Assembly (NCBI RefSeq): GCF_016583905.1
Contig: NZ_NRRY01000020.1
Coordinates: forward strand, 1-64,000
DNA length: 64,000 nucleotides
Source: Lamprobacter modestohalophilus
Lineage (GTDB): Bacteria; Pseudomonadota; Gammaproteobacteria; Chromatiales; Chromatiaceae
Direction of reading: 5' to 3'
Made by a program: the position numbers and the translations under genes. Below are positions 54,183-62,813 of the stretch, piece by piece; within the stretch, counting starts at the first letter, position 1, and each line of letters begins with the position of its first letter. The notes beneath the pieces are model-generated. The model saw nothing but the letters and a program-made list of their open reading frames with translations, was not told where the DNA came from and ran no database searches.

Positions 54183-55627
54183 ATCTGCACTCCTTCGAAG
54201 CCAAGCAGTGACCAGATTGGTCCAGCGGCGAGTCCGAGCAGGGCGACTGAGGCCAGAGCCAGCAGCAGCGCTGGGATCTCGGCGCGGGCGTCAGTGATAA
54301 AACACTGCGGCGTCGGCTCCTGGCCGAAGGCGCGGCTGAGCACCCGAAAGATGTAGGCGGCAGCGAGCAAGGTGCCTAGGGCGATGACGATCAGCCACCA
54401 CCATTGTCCGGTCTCTAACGCACTTTGCATCAGCACCCACTTGGCGATAAAGCTGCCGCTCGGCGGCAGGCCGATCAATGCCGAGCCGGCTAGGGCGATG
54501 CTGAAGGTCGTCGCAGGCATGCTCTGTGCTGCCCCGCCGAGTTCATCGATGCGGTCGTGTCCTGCCTTCTTCTGCACCAGTCCGGCGGCGAGAAAGAAAC
54601 CGGCCTTGGCGAAGCCATGGGTCACTGCCATCAGCACGCAAGCGGCAAACAGGTCGTCCCGCGCCGGGCCCGGCGGCAAGGCTTGCAGTAATGGGAAGAA
54701 CAGAAACAGATAGCCGATCTGGGCCACCGTCGAGTAAGCGGCCAGCAACTTGAGGCGCTCTGCCCGCAAGGCTCGCCAGGAGCCCCAGAGGATCGCGCCC
54801 GCCCCCAGCGCGCCGAGAATGAACGCGGCGCCCGCATCGGTGATGGTCGCAAACAGGTCGGTCCAAAGCCGCAAGATCAGGTAGAAGGCGGCCTTGACCA
54901 CCAACGCCGAGAGTGCAGCGCTGACCGGCGCTGGGGCATTCGCGTGCGCCGGCGGTAGCCAGAAGTGCAGCGGGAAGAGGGCCGCTTTGAGAGCCAGTCC
55001 AGCCGTCATCAGTACCAATGAGGTGGAGACCAGCGCTGAGGGCTCGACACGCTCGCTGAGGAGGCCGATGTCGAGCGTGCCATAGGCGGTGTAGATCAGC
55101 GCAACGCCGAGGAGGTAGGTGATTGAGCCGAGCAGGCCAACCAGCAGATAGCGCAGATTCGCCGAGACGGCATCGCGGCTGCCAGTCAGTGCACCCAGGG
55201 CCGCCGCACTGAGGCCGAGCAGCTCGAGCATCACGTAAAGATTGAATAGGTCGGCGGCCAAGAAGACGCCGTTCAACGCGGTCCAGAGCAGGAGCCAAAG
55301 CGGCCAGAAGTGCAGACCGCGCTCACTCCCGGAAAAGTAGCCGAGCGCGTAGACACTGATACCGAGGCCGACCAAGCTGCTCATGGCGAGCAGTGCCGCC
55401 GAGAGGCCATCGGCCGACAGGCCGATTCCAAGCGGCAGTCCCCAGCCGCCGAGCACAATGCTGAGGTCACCACTGACCCACACCAGGCCAGTCAGCCAGA
55501 GGCCGCTCATGGCCGTCAGCGCCGCAGTCAGCACGCCGAGCAAGGGTGCGATGCGAGGCAGCGCGGTCGCGAGTAGGGCGCCAAGCAGCGGTAACGCGAT
55601 CGGCAGGATCAAGCTGTCGGTCGTCAT
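54179..55627 (-). CDS. mnhD: MrpD-like antiporter subunit, first copy
   Basis: This 482-residue polytopic protein has SLVLMTAGLALKAALFPLHF then WLPPAHANAPAPVSAALSAL, the proton-conducting subunit signature with its Lys. LLAAYSTVAQIGYLFLFFPL follows. It directly follows mnhC, the standard place of mnhD, ten bases away. Length and helices are normal for the family. Confidence 0.87.
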   Translation of the reverse strand: MTTDSLILPIALPLLGALLATALPRIAPLLGVLTAALTAMSGLWLTGLVWVSGDLSIVLGGWGLPLGIGLSADGLSAALLAMSSLVGLGISVYALGYFSGSERGLHFWPLWLLLWTALNGVFLAADLFNLYVMLELLGLSAAALGALTGSRDAVSANLRYLLVGLLGSITYLLGVALIYTAYGTLDIGLLSERVEPSALVSTSLVLMTAGLALKAALFPLHFWLPPAHANAPAPVSAALSALVVKAAFYLILRLWTDLFATITDAGAAFILGALGAGAILWGSWRALRAERLKLLAAYSTVAQIGYLFLFFPLLQALPPGPARDDLFAACVLMAVTHGFAKAGFFLAAGLVQKKAGHDRIDELGGAAQSMPATTFSIALAGSALIGLPPSGSFIAKWVLMQSALETGQWWWLIVIALGTLLAAAYIFRVLSRAFGQEPTPQCFITDARAEIPALLLALASVALLGLAAGPIWSLLGFEGVQI

Positions 55628-55637
55628 CGTTGGCGGC

Positions 55638-56012
55638 TCATGGATGGGTTGCGCCTTTGCTGGAAGGCTCAGTGGAGAGGGCTGGCTGCATGTGGATGCG
55701 CGGCCCTGGGCTGGGTGAGCTTGCTGGTTCTGGCTCGTTCTCGCCTTGCTCGAGGCGGCTGTTCAGCGCTAGCGCTAACGCGGTTGCGCTCACGGCGACG
55801 ACGATACCTGTTAACACCAAGGCATGTGGCACCGGGTCGGGCGGCAACGCATCGCCACGGTGGGCGATGGCAATGAACACATGGAAGACGCCGGCGCCCA
55901 TGATATTGAGTGCGATGAGCTTGCGCAGCAGCGGCGCATGCACGAGCAGCGACCAGAGCCCGAGTGCGAACAGCAGGATGCCCGCACCGCCATAGAGAAA
56001 CTGCGCGATCAT
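55638..56012 (-). CDS. mnhC: MnhC/MrpC subunit (NuoK-like)
   Basis: The 124-residue protein has three membrane helices with LRKLIALNIMGAGVFHVFIAIA and PHALVLTGIVVAVSATALALAL, typical of MrpC/NuoK. A longer frame exists upstream but the ATG at 56012 overlaps the stop of the preceding gene (ATGA) and matches family length. The C-terminal 30 residues are Pro/Ser-rich and not conserved. Confidence 0.87.
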   Translation of the reverse strand: MIAQFLYGGAGILLFALGLWSLLVHAPLLRKLIALNIMGAGVFHVFIAIAHRGDALPPDPVPHALVLTGIVVAVSATALALALNSRLEQGENEPEPASSPSPGPRIHMQPALSTEPSSKGATHP

Positions 56013-56719
56013 CGATCTGCCTCCGCGCTCGCTGAGGTCACCAAGGGTGGCGGTGGAGGCGCAGTGGGCTGCGGGCGACCGCCGACATAGGCAGCGGCCA
56101 GGGTGACACCGATGGCCAGGGTCGCGGCGGTCTCGATGAGCAGGATGAGCCACTTCGCCTGGCCTGGCGGATAGGTCAGGAAACCATAGCCGGTGAACGC
56201 GAGCAGCAGGCCGGTCAGCGTGAAGACACCAGCGCCGAGCACGACCAGCCAACGTTGCCAGGTCTCGCTTGGCAGGCCGGCGTTGGCATGTCCGGCGAGG
56301 CGCATGATGACGCCAGCGGCGCCGAGCAGCGCACCCGCCTGAAAGGCGCCACCCGGGGCGTGGCCGCCGACCCACAACAGATAGCCACCGGTGAGGATCG
56401 CGAGCGGGACCACCCAGTCGACCATCGCCGCCAAGGCGGGGCCAGCACGTTGAAAACCGGGCCTCGGTGGCCCCAGCGACCAGATGCCGAGCAGCGCGGC
56501 CAGTAGCACACCGAGCTCGAGCAGCGTGTCGTAGGCGCGGTAATTGAGCAGCACGGCGGTGACCGGGTTGCTGACGCCGGTCTCAGGGAGTCGCTCCATC
56601 GCGAGCGAAGCCAGGCGCTGGCCGGGGTCGAGTGCCAGCGTGCTGTGAAACACCCATAGCAAGACCACCGCCAGCAGCGCCACCAAGATGCCGATCAACA
56701 GGGAGAGGTCTCGATTCAT
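56009..56719 (-). CDS. MnhB-like subunit with extra N-terminal helices
   Basis: The 236-residue protein has about six membrane helices. The C-terminal half (LLWVGGHAPGGAFQAGALLGAAGVI) is the MrpB domain. The N-terminal half (DPGQRLASLAMERLPETGVSNPVTAVLLNYRAYDTLLELGVLLAAL) matches the MbhE/MrpA C-terminal part. So the gene joins pieces that are separate in other Mbh-type clusters. It overlaps both neighbours by four bases. Confidence 0.8.
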   Translation of the reverse strand: MNRDLSLLIGILVALLAVVLLWVFHSTLALDPGQRLASLAMERLPETGVSNPVTAVLLNYRAYDTLLELGVLLAALLGIWSLGPPRPGFQRAGPALAAMVDWVVPLAILTGGYLLWVGGHAPGGAFQAGALLGAAGVIMRLAGHANAGLPSETWQRWLVVLGAGVFTLTGLLLAFTGYGFLTYPPGQAKWLILLIETAATLAIGVTLAAAYVGGRPQPTAPPPPPLVTSASAEADR

Positions 56720-56988
56720 GAAGGCTCCCCGCGATCGCTCGTCTGCTGCCGAGCGGCGCGTCGCGCGGCCGCCAACATCAGCGCGCCGCCGATACCCGCA
56801 CCGATCGCGGCCTCGGCGAGCGCGACATCAGGAGCGCCGAGCCGGGCCCAGACCAGCGACAGCCAGAGTCCGAAGGCGATAAACAGCATCACCGCGCGAC
56901 GCGGATCGCTGCTCAAGATGGCCGCTAACGCCAGCGCCAGAAGGGTGATCAACAGAACCGCGTCGAAGAGGAGCAGTATCAGGTCCAT
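56716..56988 (-). CDS. DUF4040 (MbhD-like) membrane subunit
   Basis: The 90-residue protein has three membrane helices and the DUF4040 pattern (SSDPRRAVMLFIAFGLWLSL then GAPDVALAEAAIGAGI). It corresponds to a middle piece of MrpA. Together with the next gene it replaces the C-terminal MrpA part. Four-base overlap with the following gene. Confidence 0.83.
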   Translation of the reverse strand: MDLILLLFDAVLLITLLALALAAILSSDPRRAVMLFIAFGLWLSLVWARLGAPDVALAEAAIGAGIGGALMLAAARRAARQQTSDRGEPS

Positions 56989-57010
56989 GGTTGGCCTCGC
57001 TTGGCGTCAC

Positions 57011-57325
57011 TCAGTGGATGTCTTCGCCATCGCCGCGCAGGGCGCGTTTGGCGATCAGATGCGCGCCAGTCGCGCCACCGATGAGCACCAGCACCCAGAG
57101 CAGGAACAACTTGACAGCATAGAAGGCATCGGGCGCGTGCGGCAGTAACGCGAGCAGGATCAAGCCGAGTCCGAGGTTGTCGGCCTTCGTCAGTGCATGC
57201 AGGCGGGTAAAGATGTCGGGCAGGCGCAGTATGCCAACGGTTCCAGCGATATAGAAGAAGATACCGGCTAGCGCGAGCAGCACCGAGACGATGTTGATGG
57301 TCAAGGCGATCGTGGGTTCATCCAT
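57011..57325 (-). CDS. mnhG: MnhG/MrpG subunit
   Basis: The 104-residue protein has three membrane helices and the MrpG motif GTVGILRLPDIFTRLHALTKADNLGLGL. It lies between mnhF and the DUF4040 gene. A spacer of 107 bases separates it from mnhF, the largest in the operon; no gene is seen there. Confidence 0.9.
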   Translation of the reverse strand: MDEPTIALTINIVSVLLALAGIFFYIAGTVGILRLPDIFTRLHALTKADNLGLGLILLALLPHAPDAFYAVKLFLLWVLVLIGGATGAHLIAKRALRGDGEDIH

Positions 57326-57432
57326 GGCTGGATACTCTCTGCTGTGGGCGGCGTGTTGCGAGATGGCTCAGCGCGATGCCGGAGCCGGCTGCAACCTGCT
57401 TGGGGTGTTGACCAGCGCAGCTCGCATCGCGT

Positions 57433-57702
57433 TTAGGCTTGGTCCTGGCCGACGCGGCGTCGAGTGAAGGCGGCCACCGACACCGCAGCGAGCAGCGCGA
57501 AGATCAGCCCGACATCGATCAGCGCCGGGATACCGAGGGCCGTCGAGAGCAGCATCAGGACGCCAATGCCGGAGGTGCCGAGGAGCTGGGCCGCCATCAT
57601 ACGGTCTGCGGGTGTCGGGCCGATCACGATCCGCACCAGACCGACTGCCATCGTGATCAGCAGCACCAGCGCAAGTGCGAGAAAGAACGCGACCATCGTC
57701 AT
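57433..57702 (-). CDS. mnhF: MnhF/MrpF subunit
   Basis: The 89-residue protein has three membrane helices and the MrpF pattern (RIVIGPTPADRMMAAQLLGTSGI, then ALIDVGLIFALLAAVS). It overlaps mnhE by four bases (ATGA). Confidence 0.9.
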   Translation of the reverse strand: MTMVAFFLALALVLLITMAVGLVRIVIGPTPADRMMAAQLLGTSGIGVLMLLSTALGIPALIDVGLIFALLAAVSVAAFTRRRVGQDQA

Positions 57703-58262
57703 GCGCCGTCCTCCTCCAGCGTCTGACCAAAGACTCGGCCGACGAGTCGCTCTAGGCGTTGCAGTTCAGGCACGAGATCGGAGCCGATGTCGAGCGCGTG
57801 CACCTCGATGACGCCATCGCGCATATCGGCACTCAGGGTGCCAGGGAGCAGGCTGATGCTATCCAGGAACAGCACACGGGCCCCAGGATGATCGAGACGC
57901 GGCCGATAAGATTGAAAACCTGGGTTGATCCGGACCCTAGGCCGCAGCACGCGCGATGCGACATCAATGCCGCCACGGATTGACTCGACCACGAAAAAGG
58001 GTAGGAATCTGAGCAGTCCACCCAGCCTGAGTGCCGATTGTGTCGGCTGCGCGCTGGCTAGCCGAAGCGAACTCAGGGTAGCGAACAAAACGGTTGGCAG
58101 ACCGATGATCCAGCTGCTTGGGTCGCTGCCGGCGATCACCAGCCACAGCGCGGTGAAGAGGATCAGCCGTGGCAAAAAGCGGAGCAGGCGTGCGCTCAAT
58201 GCAGGGCTGTTAGCGCCTTTGCGAGCGCCTTGTTCGTTTCGGATCGGAGGCCTTGCTATCAT
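57699..58262 (-). CDS. mnhE: MnhE/MrpE subunit
   Basis: The 187-residue protein has two to three N-terminal membrane helices and the MrpE C-terminal domain (LFLDSISLLPGTLSADMRDGVIEVHALD). It is the first gene of the operon; its upstream region (58263-58545) is shared with the divergent DUF2333 gene. Order E-F-G-(DUF4040)-B-C-D is that of Mrp operons lacking a full MrpA. Confidence 0.9.
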   Translation of the reverse strand: MIARPPIRNEQGARKGANSPALSARLLRFLPRLILFTALWLVIAGSDPSSWIIGLPTVLFATLSSLRLASAQPTQSALRLGGLLRFLPFFVVESIRGGIDVASRVLRPRVRINPGFQSYRPRLDHPGARVLFLDSISLLPGTLSADMRDGVIEVHALDIGSDLVPELQRLERLVGRVFGQTLEEDGA

Positions 58263-58545
58263 TTTGGTCTCAACCCCGTTCCTAAACGGTGATCTTCCGC
58301 CAGTCCGCCGAAGTTAAGCCATCTGCGGACTGTTTTCAATCCCGTTCGCGCTTCCAGTGATCCTTTTGGGCTTAAACTCGTGATCTTCGCCCCGGGGCCG
58401 GCGCCTAAAATCGATGGCGAATCACTGCATCAAAGGCGTCGACGGACGGGCCGCGTTGAACATCCGTAGCGAACTTTGGTGCAAAGCCGGTATACCATAG
58501 GGGCTTTACCCCTTTTCTCCTCCAGACGATGCCGAGGTAACTGAC

Positions 58546-59664
58546 ATGACAGAAGAGAAAATACCTGAAACGCCCGAGTCGGGCGACAAGTTGGGCGACA
58601 AGTTGGGCGACAAGTCGGGCGACAAATCCGGCGACAAGCAGGGGAGCGCCGTACGCAGTACGCTGCTAACCGTCGTCATTCTGGCTGCAATTGCTATTGT
58701 CGGCCTCGGGCTCTACTGGTCGGTGCAGCCGAAGCCCTTCAGCGTCACTGAGAATGTGGTTGAGCTGGCAGGCGCCGATGCGATCTCAGGCGGCGATGAG
58801 CCGAGCTCGACCGTTCCTGGCGTCGCCGTGGTCTCATCGATCATCCGCGTCGCCAGCACGCTCCTGGATAAGCCGGGTGGCTTCTTGCGCAACGACATGA
58901 CCCCTCCGGGCGTGCTGATCGACAATATGCCGAATTGGGAATACGGGCTGCTGACCGAGGTTCGGGACTCCGTCCGCTCGTTGCGCAACGATTTCAGCCG
59001 CTCACAGACCCAGTCGATCGAGAATCAGTATCTCATGAAGGCTGATTCGGACTTCAACTTCAGCGCCGAGGCCTGGCTAATCCCCTCTGCGGAAGAGATG
59101 TACAAGGACGGTGTTGCGATGCTGACGGAGTATCTGCAGGACCTGAAGTCGAATCGTGACCCGAGCGCGCGCTTTTACACCCGTGCGGACAATCTGCGCG
59201 CCTACCTGCAGGTCGTCGAGAAGCGCCTCGGCAGCTATGGCCAGCGGCTCGCGGCCAGCGTTGGCGATCCTGAGCTGACAGCAGCCTTTGAAGCTCAAGG
59301 TGCTGTGGAAGAGGCTCCAGCTGAGTCGTCGACAGGGATCAGACCCCTGATGGCCGAAGCCACACCCTGGACCCAGGTCGACGATGTGTTCTACGAGGCC
59401 CGCGGTTACAGTTGGGCGCTCTACCACATGATGAATGCGATCCAGATCGACTTCCGCGATGTGCTGAAGCAGAAGAACGCTGAGGTGTCGATGCAGCAGA
59501 TCATCCGCGACCTCGAGATGGCCATCGTGCGCAAGTACAGTCCAATGGTGCTGAACGGCCATGGCTTTGGCGTGCTGGCAAACCACTCCCTGGTGCTTGC
59601 GTCTTATCTTGGGCGTGCCAATGCGGCGGTGATCGATCTGCGCGTGCTGTTGGAGCGTGGCTGA
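58546..59664 (+). CDS. DUF2333 family membrane protein
   Basis: The 372-residue protein has one membrane helix near residues 40-60 and a large outer domain with DKPGGFLRNDMTPPGVLIDNMPNWEYGLL, the DUF2333 hallmark. Its function is unknown; it is widespread in sulfur-oxidising and related gammaproteobacteria. The N-terminal cytoplasmic part has five 12-bp repeat units encoding GDKL/GDKS tetrapeptides. A GAGGT precedes the ATG by seven bases. It is divergent from the Mrp-like operon. Confidence 0.85.
   Translation: MTEEKIPETPESGDKLGDKLGDKSGDKSGDKQGSAVRSTLLTVVILAAIAIVGLGLYWSVQPKPFSVTENVVELAGADAISGGDEPSSTVPGVAVVSSIIRVASTLLDKPGGFLRNDMTPPGVLIDNMPNWEYGLLTEVRDSVRSLRNDFSRSQTQSIENQYLMKADSDFNFSAEAWLIPSAEEMYKDGVAMLTEYLQDLKSNRDPSARFYTRADNLRAYLQVVEKRLGSYGQRLAASVGDPELTAAFEAQGAVEEAPAESSTGIRPLMAEATPWTQVDDVFYEARGYSWALYHMMNAIQIDFRDVLKQKNAEVSMQQIIRDLEMAIVRKYSPMVLNGHGFGVLANHSLVLASYLGRANAAVIDLRVLLERG
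58579..58638. repeat. 12-bp tandem repeat in the DUF2333 gene
   Basis: Five units (TTGGGCGACAAG and close variants) encode repeated GDKx tetrapeptides in the charged N-terminus. Two adjacent copies are identical, which suggests recent expansion. Confidence 0.9.
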
Positions 59665-59674
59665 ATCAAGCCCA

Positions 59675-59699
59675 TAAAAAAGGGGCGTTGCCGCCCCCT
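59675..59699 (-). terminator. Intrinsic terminator of the fccAB copy 2 operon
   Basis: On the minus strand GGGGCGG and CCGCCCC-type arms (around AAC) form a hairpin followed by six T residues, 46 bases after the fccB stop. For the plus-strand DUF2333 gene there is no T tract, so it serves mainly the fcc side. Confidence 0.75.
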
Positions 59700-59744
59700 A
59701 ACATCAATCAACGGGCTGACCAGGAGTTGGCCAGCCCATTGCGA

Positions 59745-61043
59745 TCAGCTTTTGCCGAAGCTGTCGGCAACGATGTTGTTGTACCAGCTATAGGCGTATG
59801 CGACCTCGCGCTTGAGTGCGAACTCAGGCGCATCGGCGGGCGTCACGCCACCAGAGCCTTCCACGCTAGCAATGCTCGAGCCATCCTCACTGAGTCGGTA
59901 GACGGCGGCAACCGAAATGCCATAGTCTTTGCCGACAATGGAGTAGCAGGTGTTGACGTAAGAAGCGATGCCCGGCTCCTTGTCGTTGAGCAGGGCGATG
60001 ACTGCGGCTGCGGCGACCTTGGCTTGGCTGTTCGCCGAATAACCCGATTTTGGCATGCTGGTCGCGATGCAGGCATCACCGATGACATGGATGCCCTCGT
60101 GCAGCGTCGACTCGAAGGTCTTCATGTCGACCGGACACCAGCCACTGTCATCAGCAAGGCCGGCATCAAGTGCGATCTGGCCCGCAGCCTGCGGTGGAAT
60201 GATATTGATGACCGCGCCTTTGACCTCGTCGCCGAAGCTGGTTTCGACCGTCATGGCGTCCGCATCGACGGCAACCACGGCGGAGTCAGGACCTGGCAGC
60301 CATTCGATCAGCGCGTTCTCGGTGCCGAAGCCATAGAGCTTCTCCCAGCCCTGGGTGAACAGACCCTGCTTCGAAAAGACCTGTTTGGTGTCGAGGATCA
60401 TCACCTTCGACTTCGGCTTGTTGTCCTTCAGGTACATCGCGATCTGACTCGCGCGCTCGTAAGGCCCTGGCGGGCAGCGGAAGGGGTTGGCGGGTGCTGA
60501 GATGAGCACCACGCCGCCATCGTCCATGGCCTCGAGCTGGCTGCGCAGGATGCGGGTCTGATCGCCGGCCTTCCAGGCATGCGGCAGCTTCTCAGCGACC
60601 TCGGCGCTGTAGCCCTCGATCTTGTCGTAGAGCATCGAGACGCCAGGGGCGACGATCGCGCGGTCATAGGCAAGCTCCTGCCCACCCGCGGTCTTCACCA
60701 CCTTCTTTTCGGGATCGATGGCAGTCGCCTTGTCGAAGACGACATTAATGCCGAGCGCTTTGAGGCCATCGTAGCCGACCTGGATCGACTCGATCTTGCG
60801 TGCGCCGCCGATGACCTCGTTGCTCATGTAGCAGGTGTAATAGGTTTCGTTCGGCTCGACGATGGTGACCTCGATGCTCTCGTCGGCCATCTTGAGGTAA
60901 CGGGCTGCGGTGGCGCCACCGGTGCCGCCACCAACGATGACAACCTTCTTCCCCTGAGCACGGGCGATGTGCGGAAATCCGAACGCACTGACGGCCGCGA
61001 CAGCGCCAGTGGTCTTGACGAAGTCTCGTCTATTCATAGTCAT
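59745..61043 (-). CDS. fccB: Flavocytochrome c sulfide dehydrogenase flavoprotein, copy 2
   Basis: This 432-residue FccB has a Tat signal ([19 protein letters not shown]) and the FAD motif [17 protein letters not shown]. The cysteine near 71 ([10 protein letters not shown]) fits covalent FAD attachment, and cysteines near 190 ([10 protein letters not shown]) and 303 (SGWCPVDM) fit the catalytic disulfide. It is about 60 percent similar by eye to copy 1. The ATG at 61043 is nine bases after AGGAG at the end of fccA. It should oxidise sulfide in the periplasm with FccA. Confidence 0.95.
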   Translation of the reverse strand: MTMNRRDFVKTTGAVAAVSAFGFPHIARAQGKKVVIVGGGTGGATAARYLKMADESIEVTIVEPNETYYTCYMSNEVIGGARKIESIQVGYDGLKALGINVVFDKATAIDPEKKVVKTAGGQELAYDRAIVAPGVSMLYDKIEGYSAEVAEKLPHAWKAGDQTRILRSQLEAMDDGGVVLISAPANPFRCPPGPYERASQIAMYLKDNKPKSKVMILDTKQVFSKQGLFTQGWEKLYGFGTENALIEWLPGPDSAVVAVDADAMTVETSFGDEVKGAVINIIPPQAAGQIALDAGLADDSGWCPVDMKTFESTLHEGIHVIGDACIATSMPKSGYSANSQAKVAAAAVIALLNDKEPGIASYVNTCYSIVGKDYGISVAAVYRLSEDGSSIASVEGSGGVTPADAPEFALKREVAYAYSWYNNIVADSFGKS

Positions 61044-61049
61044 CTGCAC

Positions 61050-61670
61050 TCACTCCTGCTTGTAGTCTTGCTGGCTGGCGTAGTAGGCGTAGAGGGCATC
61101 CAGTGACTTGTCACCCTGTTCCTCGAGCATCTGCTCAAGCTTGCGGCCCATCTTCTTAGGCAGCATCCGGCGCTCTTCCATGAAGTCTTCCATCGCGAAC
61201 TGGAGGTAGGGGGTCCATTGGCCGGCGAGGATGATGTAATCCTCGACATCGGCAAGCGCCTTGCCACCTTCTTCGTGACAGTTCGAACAGAACTTCTCGT
61301 GATAAGCCTCGCCGTCGGCAACCAAAGACTCATCGTAGGCCTGCTTGACCGGAACAAATGGCTGTTCTTTCAGGTAATCGCCCATCTGAACAAGCTCGTC
61401 TTCGCTGTATCCGCGCGCGATCCGACCCATGATGGTCGAGTAGGTGTCGCCGTTTTGGAACGCGATCATCATGTCAACGAACACCAGTGGGTCCATGCCG
61501 GCGATACTTGGCGAGGCGGGGCCGACGCTATTGCCGTTGGTGCCGTGGCAGCCAGCGCAGGTGTCGACCAGCATCTTTCCACTGGCGATCTCTGCGGCAA
61601 AGGCACCGGACGACAGGCCGAGGGCAAGCGCCCCGCCTGCAAGAGCCAGCTTTAGTGATTTCTTGGCCAT
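61050..61670 (-). CDS. fccA: Flavocytochrome c dihaem cytochrome subunit, copy 2
   Basis: The 206-residue precursor has a Sec signal ([21 protein letters not shown]) and two haem sites, CAGCH at 38 and CSNCH at 128. [16 protein letters not shown] and [15 protein letters not shown] match FccA. It has the shorter classic form, unlike copy 1. The next gene, fccB, starts six bases away. Confidence 0.95.
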   Translation of the reverse strand: MAKKSLKLALAGGALALGLSSGAFAAEIASGKMLVDTCAGCHGTNGNSVGPASPSIAGMDPLVFVDMMIAFQNGDTYSTIMGRIARGYSEDELVQMGDYLKEQPFVPVKQAYDESLVADGEAYHEKFCSNCHEEGGKALADVEDYIILAGQWTPYLQFAMEDFMEERRMLPKKMGRKLEQMLEEQGDKSLDALYAYYASQQDYKQE

Positions 61671-61791
61671 GCTTCCTCCTGTGGGGATTTGCGAGCGTGG
61701 GTCCGGAGTGATGCTCCGTCCCGGTATGCACAGACGCGGCCCCTGGTCGCCGCGTCTCGCGCATGGGGTTCGAGGCGAGCCGGTTGTTCTG

Positions 61792-62748
61792 TCATGGCTG
61801 CCTCATGAAATCGATTGCCTCTGCGTTATCGCTGGCACGTGCAAGGTCGGCGGCGGTGTGGCCCTGCGCATCGGTCAGCGCTGGGTTGGCCTGATGCTCG
61901 AGCAACGGGCGAATCATCGCGTTGTGATGGCTGCTCACGGCCTCCATCAGCGCCGAGGTGCCGTCGTTGTCTTGGAGGTTTGGATCGGCGCCGTGCGCTA
62001 ACAGCATGTTTGTGATCTCGCCAAAGCCGTGGCTGACTGACCACATCAGGGCGGTTGCGCCCAGCTCGTCGCGGGCGTTTAGGTCGGCACCGAGCCCGAT
62101 CAGCGTCTTCACCACCTCAGGATGTCCGTTGTCGGCAGCGATAATCAGCGCTGTGGCGCCCTCATTGTCACGCGCATCGATCGCGGCGCCATGCTTCGCC
62201 AGCAGGGCGACAACCTCTGGATAGCCCTTAGCGGCGGCTTGCATCAGCGCGGTGCGCCCGTCCTTATCGGCGGCCTTGGGATCGGCGCCGCGAAACAGCA
62301 GTTGCTCGACGATCTCGCGCAGACCGTAGCGGGCGCTGATCATCAGCGCATCCCAGCCAGCGCGGGTGCGATCGTGGACATGGGCGCCGCGCTCGATGAG
62401 CAGGGCGCTGATACCATAGTGGCCATTCTCGGCAGCGAAGGTGAGCGCGCTGCAGCCAGCAACCGTGCGGGCATTGACATCAGCGCCGCGCGACAGCAGC
62501 AGTGCGACGGTATCCAGGTTGCCACCCTCAACCGCGTCCATGAGTGCGGTCTTGCCAAAGGTACTGCCGGAGTTGACATCGGCACCCTGGTCGAGGAGCC
62601 CTGCCACGGTCTCGGTATCACCGATCATCGCTGCCAGCCGCATCTCGCGATCGAGATCGGCATCGCTGGCGAAGGCTGGCACAGCCATGATCAAGAGGCT
62701 AACGAAGGCCAGTAAAAACGAGCGCCTAGTATTCCGCCTAGTATTCAT
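61792..62748 (-). CDS. Periplasmic ankyrin-repeat protein
   Basis: The 318-residue protein has a Sec signal ([18 protein letters not shown]) and about eight ankyrin repeats, such as [20 protein letters not shown] and [20 protein letters not shown]. Ankyrin arrays bind other proteins; in the periplasm beside fccA and a NapC-like cytochrome it could hold an electron-transfer complex together or protect it. It lies 121 bases before fccA, same direction. Some bacterial ankyrin proteins of this type protect periplasmic redox enzymes, which fits the setting. Confidence 0.88.
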   Translation of the reverse strand: MNTRRNTRRSFLLAFVSLLIMAVPAFASDADLDREMRLAAMIGDTETVAGLLDQGADVNSGSTFGKTALMDAVEGGNLDTVALLLSRGADVNARTVAGCSALTFAAENGHYGISALLIERGAHVHDRTRAGWDALMISARYGLREIVEQLLFRGADPKAADKDGRTALMQAAAKGYPEVVALLAKHGAAIDARDNEGATALIIAADNGHPEVVKTLIGLGADLNARDELGATALMWSVSHGFGEITNMLLAHGADPNLQDNDGTSALMEAVSSHHNAMIRPLLEHQANPALTDAQGHTAADLARASDNAEAIDFMRQP

Positions 62749-62767
62749 CGTCGGTTGCCTCGCTGCA

Positions 62768-62812
62768 GATGACCGTCCACTCGATGACCGTCCACTCGAT
62801 GACTGTCCACTT
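62768..62812. repeat. 15-bp tandem repeat between napC-like and ankyrin genes
   Basis: Three units, two identical (GATGACCGTCCACTC) and one variant, fill the space between the NapC-like stop and the ankyrin gene. Confidence 0.85.
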
Positions 62813-62813
62813 C

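Noticed and set aside
59675-59699. Terminator for the DUF2333 gene on the plus strand
   Set aside because: The T tract is on the minus side only, so the hairpin is assigned to the fccAB copy 2 operon.
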